This document shows, in pieces, positions 1 through 12,302 of a stretch of DNA of 64,000 nt. Source of the stretch: Loripinus fragilis (Eukaryota > Mollusca > Bivalvia > Lucinida > Lucinidae); NCBI GenBank assembly GCA_964019695.1, contig OZ026517.1, forward strand, positions 79,215,252 through 79,279,251. Direction: 5' to 3'. Every line of letters begins with the position of its first letter. Position 1 is the first letter of the stretch. The position numbers and the translations under genes were made by a program. The notes beneath the pieces are model-generated. The model was not told the origin of the DNA, made no database searches, and worked only from the letters and a program-made list of their open reading frames with translations.

Positions 1-339
1 GGCATCACGAGGCTTGCCGAGTGATGACAAACGGTGATCGCGAAGGGCGGATTTTTCTATCCCATCCTCACACAAATAATATATTATTTTACTTGCTCAC
101 TATTAAATACCGCATTTTGAGACTTCGAGAAGTTCCTGATTACGTTGAGATGCAGCATAACATGATGACGTCACTTTAACATAACAATGACGTCGCTTGT
201 TTATCAACCTGCGGCTGAATGTTTTAGCCAACCTGTGTCAAAGGCTCAATGGCAATGGTCCGTCGTCCGTCGTGGTACGTCCACAATTTCAAAGTAGTAT
301 ACCAAGTTAGTTGGCCAATTTTGATCAAATCATCAGGTA

Positions 340-780
340 GGGGGAAAGGCTGCATAAGGTATTGGGGCTGATTGGATTGGAACTCCGGTAGCCATGGCAA
401 CATATAGCTCCCATAGACTTATGATGGGATAAACTTTAACAATCTTCTCTGAAACCATGATATTTCGTATGTAGCAATGTCCAGTATACCCCTACATAAA
501 GGCTGCCAATCAAGCCCCTGGATTCAACCTGGCCTCATCGCAGGGGTCAAGAGTTTCCATACACTTATAATAATGGGAAAAACTTTAACAAAATCTTCTC
601 TGAAACATGAGGCACACAGGTGGTCTCCCTTGACCCCTACATAAAGGCTGCCAATCAAGCCCCTGGATTCAATCTGGCCTCACCGCAGGGTCAAGAGTTT
701 CCATAGACTTATAATGGGAAAAACTTTAAAAAAAATCTTCTCTGAAACCTTGCGGCACACAGGTGGTCTCCCTTGAAAGT
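340..780 (+). repeat. Short tandem repeat, ~145-bp unit
   Basis: Two well conserved units begin at 489 and 634 (145-bp period), each opening with CCCCTACATAAAGGCTGCC and containing a shared 'AAAACTTTAA...CTTCTCTGAAAC' tract. A more diverged unit precedes them from about 345. An RFX-type palindrome (GTAGCCATGGCAAC) lies at 388-401 in the diverged unit. No coding signal is seen here. Confidence 0.8.
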
Positions 781-898
781 AGACAAATGAAAATGTGCAC
801 GTTATTACATGTATGTAATGTCAAGACTTAATCATAGTTTGAAATCTCATTGAAGTGATCTGCCTTTTCCATATCATTCAAGTATAATTCCTTTTCAG

Positions 899-1053
899 AG
901 CCCTACACAGCACATGAAGAGCAGATCGACCTCTTGAATGGTCACGTGATCCAGAAATCGAAGGGACGTTCCTCTAGATTTTCATCTACGTCCAACTCTT
1001 CTCCTGCCAGATCAGAACAATCAGAGATGTCTGGCATTCACTTTAATATCTGA
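899..1053 (+). CDS. Terminal coding exon of an unidentified gene
   Basis: A pyrimidine-rich splice acceptor (TATAATTCCTTTTCAG, ending at 898) is followed by an open frame of two bases plus 50 codons, closed by TGA at 1051-1053. The encoded tail starts PYTAHEEQIDLLNGHVIQ, then a basic, Ser-rich linker (around KGRSSRFSSTSNSS), and ends MSGIHFNI. It looks like the cytosolic C-terminal tail of a larger protein. The upstream exons must lie left of the window. The intron phase is 1 (two bases complete a split codon). I do not recognise the family. The composition and splice signal support coding, but no homology can be confirmed here. Confidence 0.55.
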
Positions 1054-1654
1054 CAAAGCCATAGGCGAACTCAACACTATCTTGGCATTGAAGCAGCGTT
1101 TGTACTTTTTTTAGATAACAACCAAAATGCTGGCATCATTAATGTAATTGCTTTACCGGTGGAAAACTTTTTTTATAGTTTATCTGAGTTAATCATCTTT
1201 GAGCTAATAATGTACCAAGACTGCGCTGTCTATTTCAATCATGCGATCACTTTTTTTTTTTCAAAAATTATAGTATACGACTGTGACCTGAGAAAGACTG
1301 TCTTCGAGGGCTGTGTGGTGGGGGGGGGTATGAACATCAAAGACGCAGATCAGCCTGCGCATCTGCGCTGTCTTATCAGTGCATTTGTTATTCACTTATT
1401 GGAAAGTGTCAAATCTAAACTTGCTACAAGCGAATTTTCTAGCTAATCTCTGCAGCTTAAAATTGTGAATAATTTCTAACCTGTCAGTAGGTTGCGGGTG
1501 CTCAAAAGAACCATCTCATTGAGAAATCAGAAAATAAACTGTACAATAAATACTCTCTCTTATCTAGGGGCCCGACATTTAAACATTAATGCGCCAATCA
1601 CAACAAAAGTTGCCTGCTTTTCTCGTCTGCTGAAATGTTTAAGAAGCCTCTATG
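1054..1654. other. Presumed 3' UTR and dispersed repeat
   Basis: No gene is seen. The block 1300-1460 (G-run, then GATCAGCCTGCGCATCTGCG, then a segment ending GCTACAAGCGAATTTTCTAG) recurs in diverged form at 7190-7345, so it is a dispersed repeat. AATAAA-like hexamers occur near 1533-1550 and could serve the upstream exon, but this is unproven. Confidence 0.5.
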
Positions 1655-1722
1655 GCAAACAGTGTGGACCCAGATCAGACTGCTCCTATAGGAGCAGTCT
1701 GTTCTGGGTCCACGCTGTTTGC
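1655..1722. repeat. 68-bp near-perfect palindrome (foldback MITE)
   Basis: The arms GCAAACAGTGTGGACCCAGA and its complement meet at CTGCTCCTATAGGAGCAG. The same family, with the GACCCAGATCAG core, recurs at 12996-13063, 33347-33413 and in diverged form near 34820, 36600, 42600 and 42870. There is no coding capacity. Confidence 0.85.
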
Positions 1723-2234
1723 TTCTATACTTAATTCGTCGGTAATGTTAGGCAATTATTTGCAGCAGACGACTTCAGCAGACGACATTTTCAGATGTTT
1801 TTTTCTTGGCGCTTTAAGGGTTAGCTGCCAAGATGAGTTGTTCCGTTTCGCTTGACTTGTACAGCTGACTGATCAGTTTCTGACATCCATATACTCATAC
1901 CAACTTTAGCATGGAAATATCTCGTAATATGCAAGGTCTACGCTAATGTAGGTGTTATAAAATAGTTAAAGCTCGTGGATTATCTCCATGTACAAGTGGA
2001 TAAACCATGGTATAACTATTGCTCAATTCCTGGACTGTTTGGTTTTATGATCAGCTACCCAGATGCAGTCAAAGTCAGCCCATAACACAAGACAGAACAA
2101 GAGTCTCATACATACACAGGCCTCCAGATGAAAGTTTGCACATATAATGCGCAGGCTTGTCTGAGCTGTTGGTCCTCACTGATACGATATAAGAACCAAA
2201 ATATCTTGATCTGACGCGTATTTTAAAAGAAGCT

Positions 2235-3113
2235 CTAGCGATAAGGCGTATATTTCCCCTAGTTGACATGATTACAAAAGCTAAATTTTCAAATAGCCAT
2301 TGATAATGATTTTAAAATTCGTCCGTTTGGGTAGTATAATATGTATAGTTAGCATTAAAATACGTTTCAAAGCAATTCATCATTTACAAAGCCTTGCAAA
2401 TTGCGCTTTCTACTCCAACCCCTCATTTTACGTCTTTTTATTGGATGTCGATTAGACCAGAATATTAGTAAATCCATTACAGGTTTTCAAAAAGTAAAAG
2501 AACTAAATTATTAAGGTTATAAATGCCCTTCATTTACCAAAAATTGCAGTATTCCTTCTGCGCATGCGTACGAAATATACTTAAAATTGTGACGTTTGTC
2601 ATTGAAAAGATGAAACTGGTGTCTTTCAGTTTGTTTTTATATGCTCCCCCCCCCCCCCTAGACCCAGGATGCCATTTGGACAATTGAACGTCATTATATA
2701 AATAAACAACATGTGTCTTGGGTCTAGGGGGGGGTTGTATAAGCGTAAGAAGACATTAAACATCTGACAAAATAGATCACTTTGCAAAATGGTCGTTTTT
2801 ATTGTACATCAACTGTATAAATACTCTATCGTGATAAATACAGGACGATTGTTTACCTTAGTTTAACGGTCTACTTCCCACATGTTACTGAATAGCGAGC
2901 ACAGTTGATGATCAAAATAAATTCTCATTCAAAACGAAGTAGATATATTACATGCATTTAGGAAAACCCGTTTTAAATATACGAACTAGCGGGCAATGGT
3001 ATACAGACGACTCGTCTAGATGTATTTGTTGAGTGTGCCTAGTGTCTCCAGCCGTTATTTCAACAACATAAAACGAACAACTAATTTAGGGAAATACCCC
3101 GCCTTATCGCTAG
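2235..3113 (+). mobile_element. Non-autonomous DNA transposon, CTAGCGATAAGGCG TIR, copy 1
   Basis: The element is 879 bp with perfect terminal inverted repeats CTAGCGATAAGGCG, and the similarity extends inward ('TATTTCCCCTAG'). It carries an internal hairpin of C-run + CTAGACCCAGGATGCC opposed by GTGTCTTGGGTCTAGG + G-run, and a CGCATGCGTACG motif. A second copy lies in opposite orientation at 38201-39095 and aligns along its length. No transposase frame is present. A possible 7-bp flanking duplication (TATTTTA) is visible if the element extends about 8 bp further at each side. The superfamily is unassigned. Confidence 0.85.
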
Positions 3114-3171
3114 AAATTCTTTATTTTATTTACCACATGATTCTCCGTATCAGTATCAGTTGTGATAATTA

Positions 3172-3545
3172 TTAAAGCTGCATACTCTGTAACTATGAAC
3201 ATTTTTCGAAAAAAAATATTTTCTTTTTAAATCATTTGCAAAAGTATAATAAAGTTATGTTGTCACAATAAATCTAATTTCTACAGCTGAAAACTGCATG
3301 AAAAAGTGAATTATCTTTTAAAAACAGGTGTATTTTCTCTTGTTTGTAATTATTTGCGTCCCTCCAATAATTCTGGACACTTGATTTTAAAATAATTGCT
3401 GTTGTTTTGGCACTAATAATTTGTTAATTATTTCGAAAAAGGTAAAATGTATACCTGAATTTTAGTTTTTTTACTGTGTTCTTGAAAAATAGAAACATTA
3501 TTTTTAAAATGAAAATATCAAAAGTTACAGATTATGCAGCTTTAA
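3172..3545. mobile_element. 374-bp TTAA-flanked MITE, copy 1
   Basis: Bounded by TTAA with terminal inverted repeats TTAAAGCTGCATACTCTGTA. Copies of exactly the same length are at 5260-5633 and 25779-26152. Relative to those two, this copy is in the opposite orientation. TTAA targets are typical of piggyBac-like and Kolobok-like transposases. The element has no coding capacity. Confidence 0.88.
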
Positions 3546-3801
3546 AGTATTGCATTATTTTATTGTCATTTTTTGTGACTAGTACGAGATTGTTTATGGC
3601 TTTTGACGTTGTTGTTGTTATTATTATATGGCATTTATTGTGCTTCTAGTTAAAAAATAAATATTGTTGATGTTCACCTTATGTATTGATTGGTTTATCT
3701 CTTCTTACAAGGAGTATAGTATTATAATAATACATGTATACTCATGCTAATATAATGAAGGCCACCCCAATTTCCGGCTTTGTTGAAAACAAATACAGAC
3801 A

Positions 3802-4090
3802 TTATAAATGTATATATTGTAAGTAATATCTTGTATGACCGCCACCTTCATGAATGCATTCTATGAGGCTTTTGCGCATGCTCAAAAGAAGCATGGGGTT
3901 GTACCCCACACCCTCATGGAATACATTGTCATAGTTCAACCAGATAGTGTTCGAAATCGGGATATGTGGCAGCTGGGAAGGGATACGATCATATATCCGC
4001 CGGCCTAGAATATCCAAGGGGTGGCCGATTGGATATTGATCAGGACCCGGAAGTCCAGTCAAGTGGGTATGACATGACCAGCCTGCAAAC
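3802..4090 (-). pseudogene. Decayed Tc1/mariner transposase C-terminus
   Basis: The minus-strand frame reads DILGRRIYDR and then ECIHEGGGHTRYY, matching the C-terminal signature of Tc1-like transposases (the helix after the catalytic Glu, then the GGHTRY tail). The catalytic region is degraded: the usual PIEHLWD is PIGHPLD, so the catalytic Glu is Gly. No N-terminal DNA-binding domain or flanking TIRs are visible. It is a different lineage from the intact copy at 13190, whose tail is not GGHTRY-like. This is a fossil fragment. Confidence 0.7.
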
Positions 4091-4436
4091 AGTTCCTTGC
4101 CATATTGCAGGTATGCTGTAATTGTCTTGCTGAAAGAGAAAAATTGTTTCCAATCACCTGGTAAATTTGCAGGACCTGTGGGTAAAGGACTTCATCTACA
4201 TAGCGTTGGTCTGTAAGTGACCCCCGAATTACTATGCAAATTAAACGAACCTTTTACAAAGCTATGGGAGGCCTTCTTTTTTAAGCATGGGTATATAAGA
4301 TTTAGAGTTGGGGTCCAGGAATTCCATATACACATGCACATGTAGTTTGCCAAATGGACTTGTTCAATATTTAGGAGAAATACTATGATAGAGTGTTTCG
4401 GGTAAATGCGATATTGTAACACAACACCAATATGGG

Positions 4437-4575
4437 GATCAAACATGTTTTTATATGCATTGACATCTGCTGGACCCGGAGGGTGACGCTGAAACCCGAG
4501 CCTGGAAGGTGAGGGTTTTAACGACCCCCGAGGAGTCTAGCAGGTGTTAGTGTATCAGAAAAAACATGTTTGATC
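4437..4575. mobile_element. Foldback MITE, GATCAAACATG termini
   Basis: Terminal inverted repeats ATCAAACATGTTTTT at the left are mirrored by AAAAACATGTTTGATC at the right. Inner arms (ACATCTGCTGG and CTAGCAGGTGTTA) extend the palindrome. A related copy lies at 23166-23264. Confidence 0.75.
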
Positions 4576-5259
4576 AAGTTATTTTTTCACTTGAAAACTT
4601 TGGAAAAACGTTTCGAAAAGTTCATACTATAAGGACGCGCAAAGGCATGAAGGATTCGTAGATTTTGAAAACGCCTGTTCCAGAGCAAAGACTTATCCTA
4701 ACGTCAATAAATTACGTTCATTTCTATGCACGTTTCTATTGATGACGTCAATTATTGTAACCGCCTAGAGTGCGTATATGTAAAGAACAAAAGCCGTGCA
4801 CCTACAGCACGTGAATAGCCTGATTAATGCATGTTTTGTCGGTTAAAACATGGCTGTTTATAGCGTGCAACACATTTTTTTATGCAATTATACTGCATGT
4901 ATCTACTAAGCACGGCCACCAATCCAGCTTCTTCATCATAAATGCAATGATAATAAATTCATGAGAGGGATTTCCTACAATGCAGAAGCGGAACTTGATT
5001 CATGTAGGTAGCAGCGTGCTCTCTTATTTTGTTATCAAATACTCGCATTTTAAGTGATGTTTCGAAAATCGGAGAATGCTATTCGATGGACGATTATTCT
5101 AGCTTTGCTGTCGTACCAATCGATCGTTTGTAGCCAGATTCGGTTCAAGGCGGATGCAACAACGTGTGCTTTGATGTCAACATTGAAATTATGACACAAA
5201 ACTTTTTGCAATCTCGCCACTATCAAGAGTTCTTTTTGAAACACTGGGCTTGGGCATCT
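4576..5259. other. Gene-free interval
   Basis: No convincing exon, RNA gene or repeat boundary is seen. A short minus-strand open frame (5050-5244) abuts the MITE at 5260. It lacks recognisable motifs. Confidence 0.4.
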
Positions 5260-5633
5260 TTAAAGCTGCATAGTCTGTAACTTTTGATCTTCTAATTTCA
5301 AAAATAATGTTTTTATTTTTCAAGAACACAGTAAAATACTCAAATTCAGGTAAACATTTTACCATTTTCGTAAATCTTACCAAGTTATCACTATCAAAAC
5401 AACTGCATTTATATTAAAATTCAACGGTCTAGAATTATTGGAGGGACGCAAGTAATTACCAACAAGAGAAATAAACACCTATTTGATAAGATAATTCACT
5501 TTTCCATGCAGTTTTCAGATGTACTGAACATTTTTATTGTGAAAACATAGCTTAATTCTACTTTTAAAAATGATTTAAAAAGAAAATAAAAATTTTCGAA
5601 AAATGTTCATAGTTACAGAGTATGCAGCTTTAA
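5260..5633. mobile_element. 374-bp TTAA-flanked MITE, copy 2
   Basis: TTAA at 5260-5263 and 5630-5633 with inverted ends AAAGCTGCATAGTCTGTAAC. It aligns along its whole length with 25779-26152 and, in reverse, with 3172-3545. Confidence 0.88.
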
Positions 5634-6174
5634 ATTTTGATGTATCAACATATATCACAAAAATATCAGGGTTAATTTACTCTGTGTCAAAAATAAAGAT
5701 ATACTTAAAATGAGATGGGTCTACGATACAGAAGATGGACTAATTATGCAGGAGATGGACCAGCTATGAAGGAGTGGGATCATTAATGAAGTCGATTGTT
5801 TTAGATATTTATCATCCCCGATCTTTGCCGTTCGTTTATACCATCTCCCTTTGTAAAATCCGTTATCAGATGTGATACATACCATACCCAGTAATCATTT
5901 TAATTGTTTTACTGGGTGCGTATACTAAAATCCCATATGCTGGTTCCAACATGCTCAGAGCCAGTGTATTACAAACCCAAAAGACATGAATCCAGTCAGA
6001 TCTGATTCTACATGTATAATCTGCGCTCGGTGTGGAGCTACACATGTAAGGTTTCTTGTTTTTTTTTTCAATGCGCGCACAGCACAGACTTTGATCAGAT
6101 TTTATGGATGCCAAGGCTGATATGATGTCAGTTTGCTAGTTTGGCCATGAACTTGCTCATGTTTCAATGTTCTA

Positions 6175-7109
6175 TACTGAACAAAAGTGAAAACGCTGCA
6201 CTACAATTATCTATATTTTGTGAGAAAGTATGGGACAAAAAGTATTCACTAAAGCTTAATTATGTTTCCCAGACATCCAACAAACCATACGTCGAAACTC
6301 CACCAATTTGTCTTGTTTGATGTCTGAGTTATGCTCCTTTAAGTGTTTAAAGCTTTATTCACTGAATTTTGCTATTGCGCATATGCATATTAGAATTGTT
6401 ATGCTTATCAAAATTTGTCATAATTGTGTTGCATAAAAACACAAGAAAACTGCTTAATCACTTGAAACAAGCTCAGAAATCAATTTCGAATTTATCAAAA
6501 TTGTAAAAAAAATGAAATTGTCTCCCTTTGAAAAAAAAACAAAACAAATAGGGAATATTAAATGTTTGGTAAATTTCAATTTTTCACGATATTCGATAAT
6601 TTTCTTTTGCCAAATCCGGTAGACCTCTCAGCACATTGTTACCACCATTTCTCGACTAGTTATGTCCTCATACTAAGATGCAACAACACATTGATTTTCC
6701 TATGGAGATTTCAGTGTTAAAATTTCAAACTTGGCAATTTGATGGAAAATCCGCTTTTTAAGCTTGCTTTTCTAAACGATCAAACACACTTGAGATAAGT
6801 CCTTCATATTTCTGGTTGTCACCTGTCTAGACTACCATTTCATGCTGTCTGATCTCGTTGGTAGTGGATTTCTGAAGGCCTAAACTGTGTTGAATTTCTG
6901 TTCAAATTTGCAACCTGAAAAATCGGACCCCTGTCACATTTAAATGGCTTTCGTGTGTTTCCTCGTGACAACATCCGTAAAACTTTTACTGTTATGCATT
7001 ACCCAGTATTTGAACATTAAGATACACTTTCATTTGCATTCTTGGTTTGCATTATTTTGTATATAGATGGCAGACAATTCAGGTGTAGCGTTTTCACTTT
7101 TGTTCAGTA
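6175..7109. mobile_element. 935-bp non-autonomous Tc1/mariner-type element
   Basis: Near-perfect terminal inverted repeats TACTGAACAAAAGTGAAAAC (continuing GCT) face each other, and each side is flanked by TA, the target duplication of Tc1/mariner elements. The interior is AT-rich with no transposase-length frame, so it must depend on a transposase supplied elsewhere. Its TIR differs from that of the element at 13190-14872, so that copy is not its obvious partner. Confidence 0.85.
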
Positions 7110-7189
7110 TATCTTGATTTCCTAGAATATATACGGACGTTGGAACAATACTTGGATCGAGATAATTTATTGGCCACGACGCGAAAACC

Positions 7190-7345
7190 TGTCATGGTTG
7201 GGGGGGGGGGGGGGGATGTTGCGAGCAAAACAGCCACCGACCAGCTTGCTCATCCGCCTTTGTTCTCCGCTTATTGGAAAGTATCATATTTAAACTCGCT
7301 ACAAGCGAATATTCAATTTTCTAGTTAATCTATGTAGCTGAGGAG
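7190..7345 (+). repeat. Dispersed repeat, second copy of 1300-1460
   Basis: A G17 run is followed by a diverged copy of the block seen at 1300-1460, sharing CTTATTGGAAAGT and GCTACAAGCGAAT. The block 7390-7680 after it has no clear coding signal. Confidence 0.6.
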
Positions 7346-8349
7346 ACTTATTTGAGTCTCATTTTGTCGGAAACCCCGGCGACAGGTTTTGTCGTACCAA
7401 GGCCCAATATTTTGTAGTCTTACCAATGAATGTGCCAGCACACAAGATTTTCCTACTTATTGCATCGTTGAGCAGCGAAGGCTCCAATACGCAGGCTCGC
7501 CAGAACATTCGCTGCTCGCATAGAAAGAGAAAAAAACTGAAGAGGATGAAGCCTCTCAAACCAAATTGTAGACCCGTGTATCTGCGCACACTTGTTAGAA
7601 CAGTGAATCTATGAATGCGTGATAAGAGCCAAAATCTCATGTTCTGGCTAAAATATGTTAGTCCCACATGTACCTATATGTCGACCATGAGCTGCTTAAA
7701 GACCCCACCCCCCCAGGGGAATTTTATACACTATGATTTTCTAAAACAACGTTATATAAGAAGCAAAATGACACCTGTTGCCCATCTGGCAGTGGGGGCG
7801 TTGCCGAGTAACAGCCATGTTAACTATGTTACCCTGAAACCTCTCCAAATCCTATTGTCCAAATACAAAGCTATACATAAGTTTTATTTATTCACATGCT
7901 GATTGTCTTAAAAGCACCTAATGAAATGTAACCAATAGCCAGTATGCGTTTAAACAACATATGCATACTATATTGCAGTTATATACGTTACTTTATTTCA
8001 AATAAACTATTATTTAGCCATGGGCAATCACTAGACAATGTGCTGCCAAAATAACTCCTAGGAGGAGTTTTGTACACTATGCTTTTCTAAAACCACGTTT
8101 GATAAGCCACAAAATAATGCATGTTAGCTCTGTATGGGTTCGGACGTTACTGTGCAATTGCAGAGTTTACTATGTTACCCTAAAATAATAAGAACTCCTT
8201 TAATGTAAAAATCAAAATTATTCCTTATTTTACAAAATAATATTATCTTGTAATTGAAAGTGAATGACTAACAGTACAATTTTAACTCATTTAGTTAACC
8301 TTTTATTACTGTTACATACGTTACTTGCTTTTGAATACATTAATGTAAT

Positions 8350-8547
8350 GGGAGCATAGTGGCTCAGTGGTAGAGTGCTTGACTCGAGACCAAAGGGCCG
8401 CGGGTTCGAACCTCACCAGCGTCACTGCGTTGTGGTCCTTGAGCAAGACACATTTATCCTAGCTTATTACTGGTTCAACCCGGGAGACCCGTCCCTGAAA
8501 GATTGTTGATGGAACGCAAAGAATCAAATCAAACAAACAAACAAAAC
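8350..8547 (+). mobile_element. tRNA-derived SINE
   Basis: A tRNA-like head with A box (TGGCTCAGTGG, 8360-8370) and B box (GGTTCGAACCTC, 8403-8414) is followed by a core containing GGTCCTTGAGCAAGACAC. A tail then reads TTACTGGTTCAACCCGGGAG and ends in (CAAA)n. The acceptor stem does not pair, so it is not a functional tRNA gene. The core recurs in the copies at 22740-22936 and 35040-35236. RNA polymerase III transcription is expected from the family. Confidence 0.85.
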
Positions 8548-8559
8548 ATTAATGTAACG

Positions 8560-11500
8560 CAAAAATAGCATTATATGAGCTTAAACCCCTAATGCTTGTA
8601 GACTCCTGCCATTTTAGGGCTCATCAATGGGAGAAATAATGAAAAGTGTCTTTTTTATTTTTAAATATAATTGAAAATAAACACAGGTGATGAAAAGGAA
8701 GAAACTTGAACTCAAAGCACACAAAATGCCTTTTCTAAGAGTTTTTTTTATCGAATATGTAAACATCACTTATAGAAATTACTTATTTAAATAATCAAAT
8801 CATATTTCTTAAATGCTTGAACTATATCATTTATCTCTGACACTTTTATGTGTCACTTAATTTAATACATGAAATGATATATACAGGACAATTTTCCATA
8901 CTGCCTTCAGTTCAGTTGAGACAACACAGGATTTTAAACATATAATAGCTTAGTAAGATATATTACCAAAAGTGTGAGCCAACCTTATAAATATACAGCT
9001 AATCAGCTATTGATTATAACAACTATAATAAAAAAAACTAAGGACAAGAGCTAGCTCACAATTTGTAATATTTTAAGTCATTTCAGGCATGATTAACATT
9101 GAGAAATGAAGAATGTATATAGGTTTTATCCCTGGTCCTTTCAATGAAAACTGAAGTTTCTTTTTAATCATAACAATTTCTATCCCAAATATGGTGCCCA
9201 ACATGCCTGTCCCTATGGTTATAATACCTATGGTAGTAATCAGCATGTTTAGTATGGCGAAGAAAGCAAACAATGATCTTGGTAACAAGCATAACAAGTA
9301 AATTTAAGGAGATTATTACACTTATCATCTGTTTTGCATGTTGCTACAATTTTGTGAAGCATTTAATCAGCTAGCTAAGGCATTTGTTCAAAATGTTCAA
9401 TTTAGTCATATATTGAAAAGAGATAAGTTAATTCTTAGAAGAGTTCCCTTGCATTGTTAGTATTGTATTATAGACATGTTTAAATGAAAGGACTTCAACA
9501 TTTCATTGGGATTTTTTATTTGAATTATTTCTGTTCATAGGCTTAGTTTAACTGTGTATTTTTTATATTAAATTTGGTAAACTTACTAAGCATGACACAT
9601 GGAAACATGATCATTGTTATGAAGTTATATCCGATTAATCCTTTGGATATTTCAAATAAAGCTGAATAGATTATTACTAGTAACAAAGAATAAATTAAAT
9701 GAGCCAGCACATTTGATTTGGTACTGATACTCACTGTAGTGTCAGGAAATGAGGGCTCAGACAAGCCTTATATATGTGCAGACTCACCAGAGCCTTTTCT
9801 GTCTGCATCAAAACATTATATGGATATATAGATGCAGACTCAGGCCAGAATTGATATGGCTAGCTCGACTGCATCAGCACGAGCAATCAATGGATCCGAG
9901 ATATTTGCTAATATGTGATAAGTTCCAAAATCTCACGTGCTGGTCAAATCTTCATTTGAGCGCTTTATGGATAACGATAAATGAGAATAACAGGGATTTT
10001 TTCATCTAAAGGCAATACTGTCAAAAATAAATCATATATAAGGTTTCAATATTTGGTATGCTATATCATACACACATGTAACATAAATGACAATAGCGTC
10101 GTTAAAGTTACACTGCTGTCAATATTTGAACTTTATCGTATCCTTTTCAATGTAAAACAAATATGATTTATTTTGAAAATTTTTAAATTAAAATACCCAT
10201 GGCAATTAGAAATCAATATATACTTACCACCAAATTCATGTACATGTATACTTTGTTAACATCGCATGTAAGTCAATCATGGATAACAATGTTTATAAAG
10301 AGTAGAAAGTTCTCATAATATTTTTTTGTCAGAACAGTTGACTTTTTGCATATTTCTTGAATCCATACCCTGTTTTTTTGCAACTCATCCTTATTGTTAA
10401 TATCCATATAACGCTTTGTTATAATTTGGTCATGTCACATTCTGTATAATGGAGATAAGCATCGGCTATTTTAGCATTGATTGCTAAAACTACCAATACA
10501 TGTAAGTAAGATTTCATGACTGCACATTCTTACTTTAAATATCTTACTTTTCCATCCAACATTCTAAACGAACATTGTGAAATCTTTTTTTACATCAACT
10601 TAAATGTCAAATTCGGTCTGGCCTTATTCTGGCAAATAAGGTCCTAAAAATTTAAATTGGTATCGTAAGTAGCAATTGACTTGTTTTCTTGGATATGATC
10701 ATATCACTTGTGATTATTTTAATGCAAACTCCACCATTATCACTTATTTTTGCCATTTCAAAGAAATATTTGTTCTAAATAAACCATATACTGATAAAAT
10801 TTACATTGCTTAAGCAAATGATCAGAAGAACTATGTTGATTTAATTATCAGTTTCATCTATTCAACAATGAAAGCTATGCTGAAGATAAACTAAAGTCTA
10901 TTTAAAAGCCAAAAGTAAAGTAATGCATCAACATATGTACACGCAAATAAAACAAGGACAGTATAAAATTTGATTTGGATATGATTACGTAGTATTTATT
11001 CACGTTTAATGTATAGTAATGAGTATCTATGTAACATATATCAATTTTTGCTCTGCCAACTTACAAATACTTGATTCGATATGGGTTGTAATAGCACAAA
11101 TGTTTTGTATGCTACAACCTACCATATAACATATAGTGAAAAAGTTCTTGTTATAGTGGATGAACCAAAATATACAAGGAATACCAGCGTGTATTGATTT
11201 ACTGACTATGTTTGTATAACTTGAGCAACAGTTAACTGGATATTCTAAAAATATTTTGGTTGCTGTTTAATAAGTGACTAGAATAAACTTCAACTTCTTC
11301 AGATAAATAAAACAAAAATCTAAATCTACCATACATAAACATTTCAGACTCTAATACTGTCTTTCATAGCATTATAGACATACATGTACATAGTACCTTT
11401 GATATATTTTATATGGTTATATATGTTACTTTAACAATTTTGACACACATGAACATGGAAACTTATCCTTATTCAGCTGGTACTTGAAAGCAAAATTGTC

Positions 11501-12290
11501 TTTGTTAATGACTTTTAAACCTATTACTTTGGCCAAATCGACAGTTTTATAAAGAAGTTCTAAATAAACTATTTCACAAAAGTAAGTATGCTTTGACAAT
11601 TTACATAGTTTCTTAATAAGATCCAATAAATTATAGTGTGGACAAACTACTATATATCTATTTAACACTAAAAATCAGTTCTAAAATGATATAAAATACC
11701 CTATGATGTATAAATTAGGGAATAAGCAATATATAGAAAGCCTTAAAGTTTGTAACATACGTTAAATATTGCCAAACAAACAAAAACTGTTACTTTACAA
11801 CAGAAATAATGTTTAATATCCCCTTTCTCTCTTGTTTATCAATAAAATGCTCATATATGGTGTTTAAAAGGGGGACGAAAAAATATAAATATAAAGTTGA
11901 CTGGTCAGTTTCAAAGCTGTTTTTATCTCCAGAAAAAAAAAACAGTAAAAAAAAATACTAGTTTTAGTAAACCAGCTGTCTGCATTAAATTATTATCCTA
12001 AAAATCTGGGCTGGTCAATCGCTTTTAACAGAGTCACTCTCAAAAATACACAGACAGAACCTCAAAATATTTGTTTTCAACGAAACAAATAATATTTAGA
12101 GTCGGCGGATAAAATATAAAAATAATTTTAGAAAATATTTATTTTTAATTTACGGAAAAATACAGTAAGAGGGTTTGTTAATCATCTAATAAAAAAAATC
12201 TGGCCTAAATCACGATCTTTGCCTCAATTCTCATGCGTTTTGGGCGGCTGCTGACACCCCTTCACCACGCGCAAAAGTGATTCAAAGCAT
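8560..12290. other. Gene-poor interior of the composite segment
   Basis: AT-rich DNA with only short frames. Hydrophobic minus-strand frames at 9073-9297 and 9543-9764 and a charged one at 11426-11668 may be remnants of exons, but no splice signals or family motifs confirm this. Motifs GTTATATATGTTAC (11416) and GTAACATACGTTAA (11752) belong to the recurrent 14-bp family. Confidence 0.4.
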
Positions 12291-12302
12291 GTGGTCTGAA
12301 AA

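Noticed and set aside
5050..5383. Overlapping minus-strand frames near the MITE
   Set aside because: Two competing frames, one partly in the MITE; neither has recognisable motifs.
8350..8424. Functional tRNA gene
   Set aside because: A and B boxes are present but the acceptor stem does not pair, and the body continues into a SINE core and tail.
9073..9764. Two hydrophobic minus-strand frames as a membrane-protein gene
   Set aside because: They could form TM-like segments, but no splice sites, start or family motif link them; AT-rich DNA often yields such frames.
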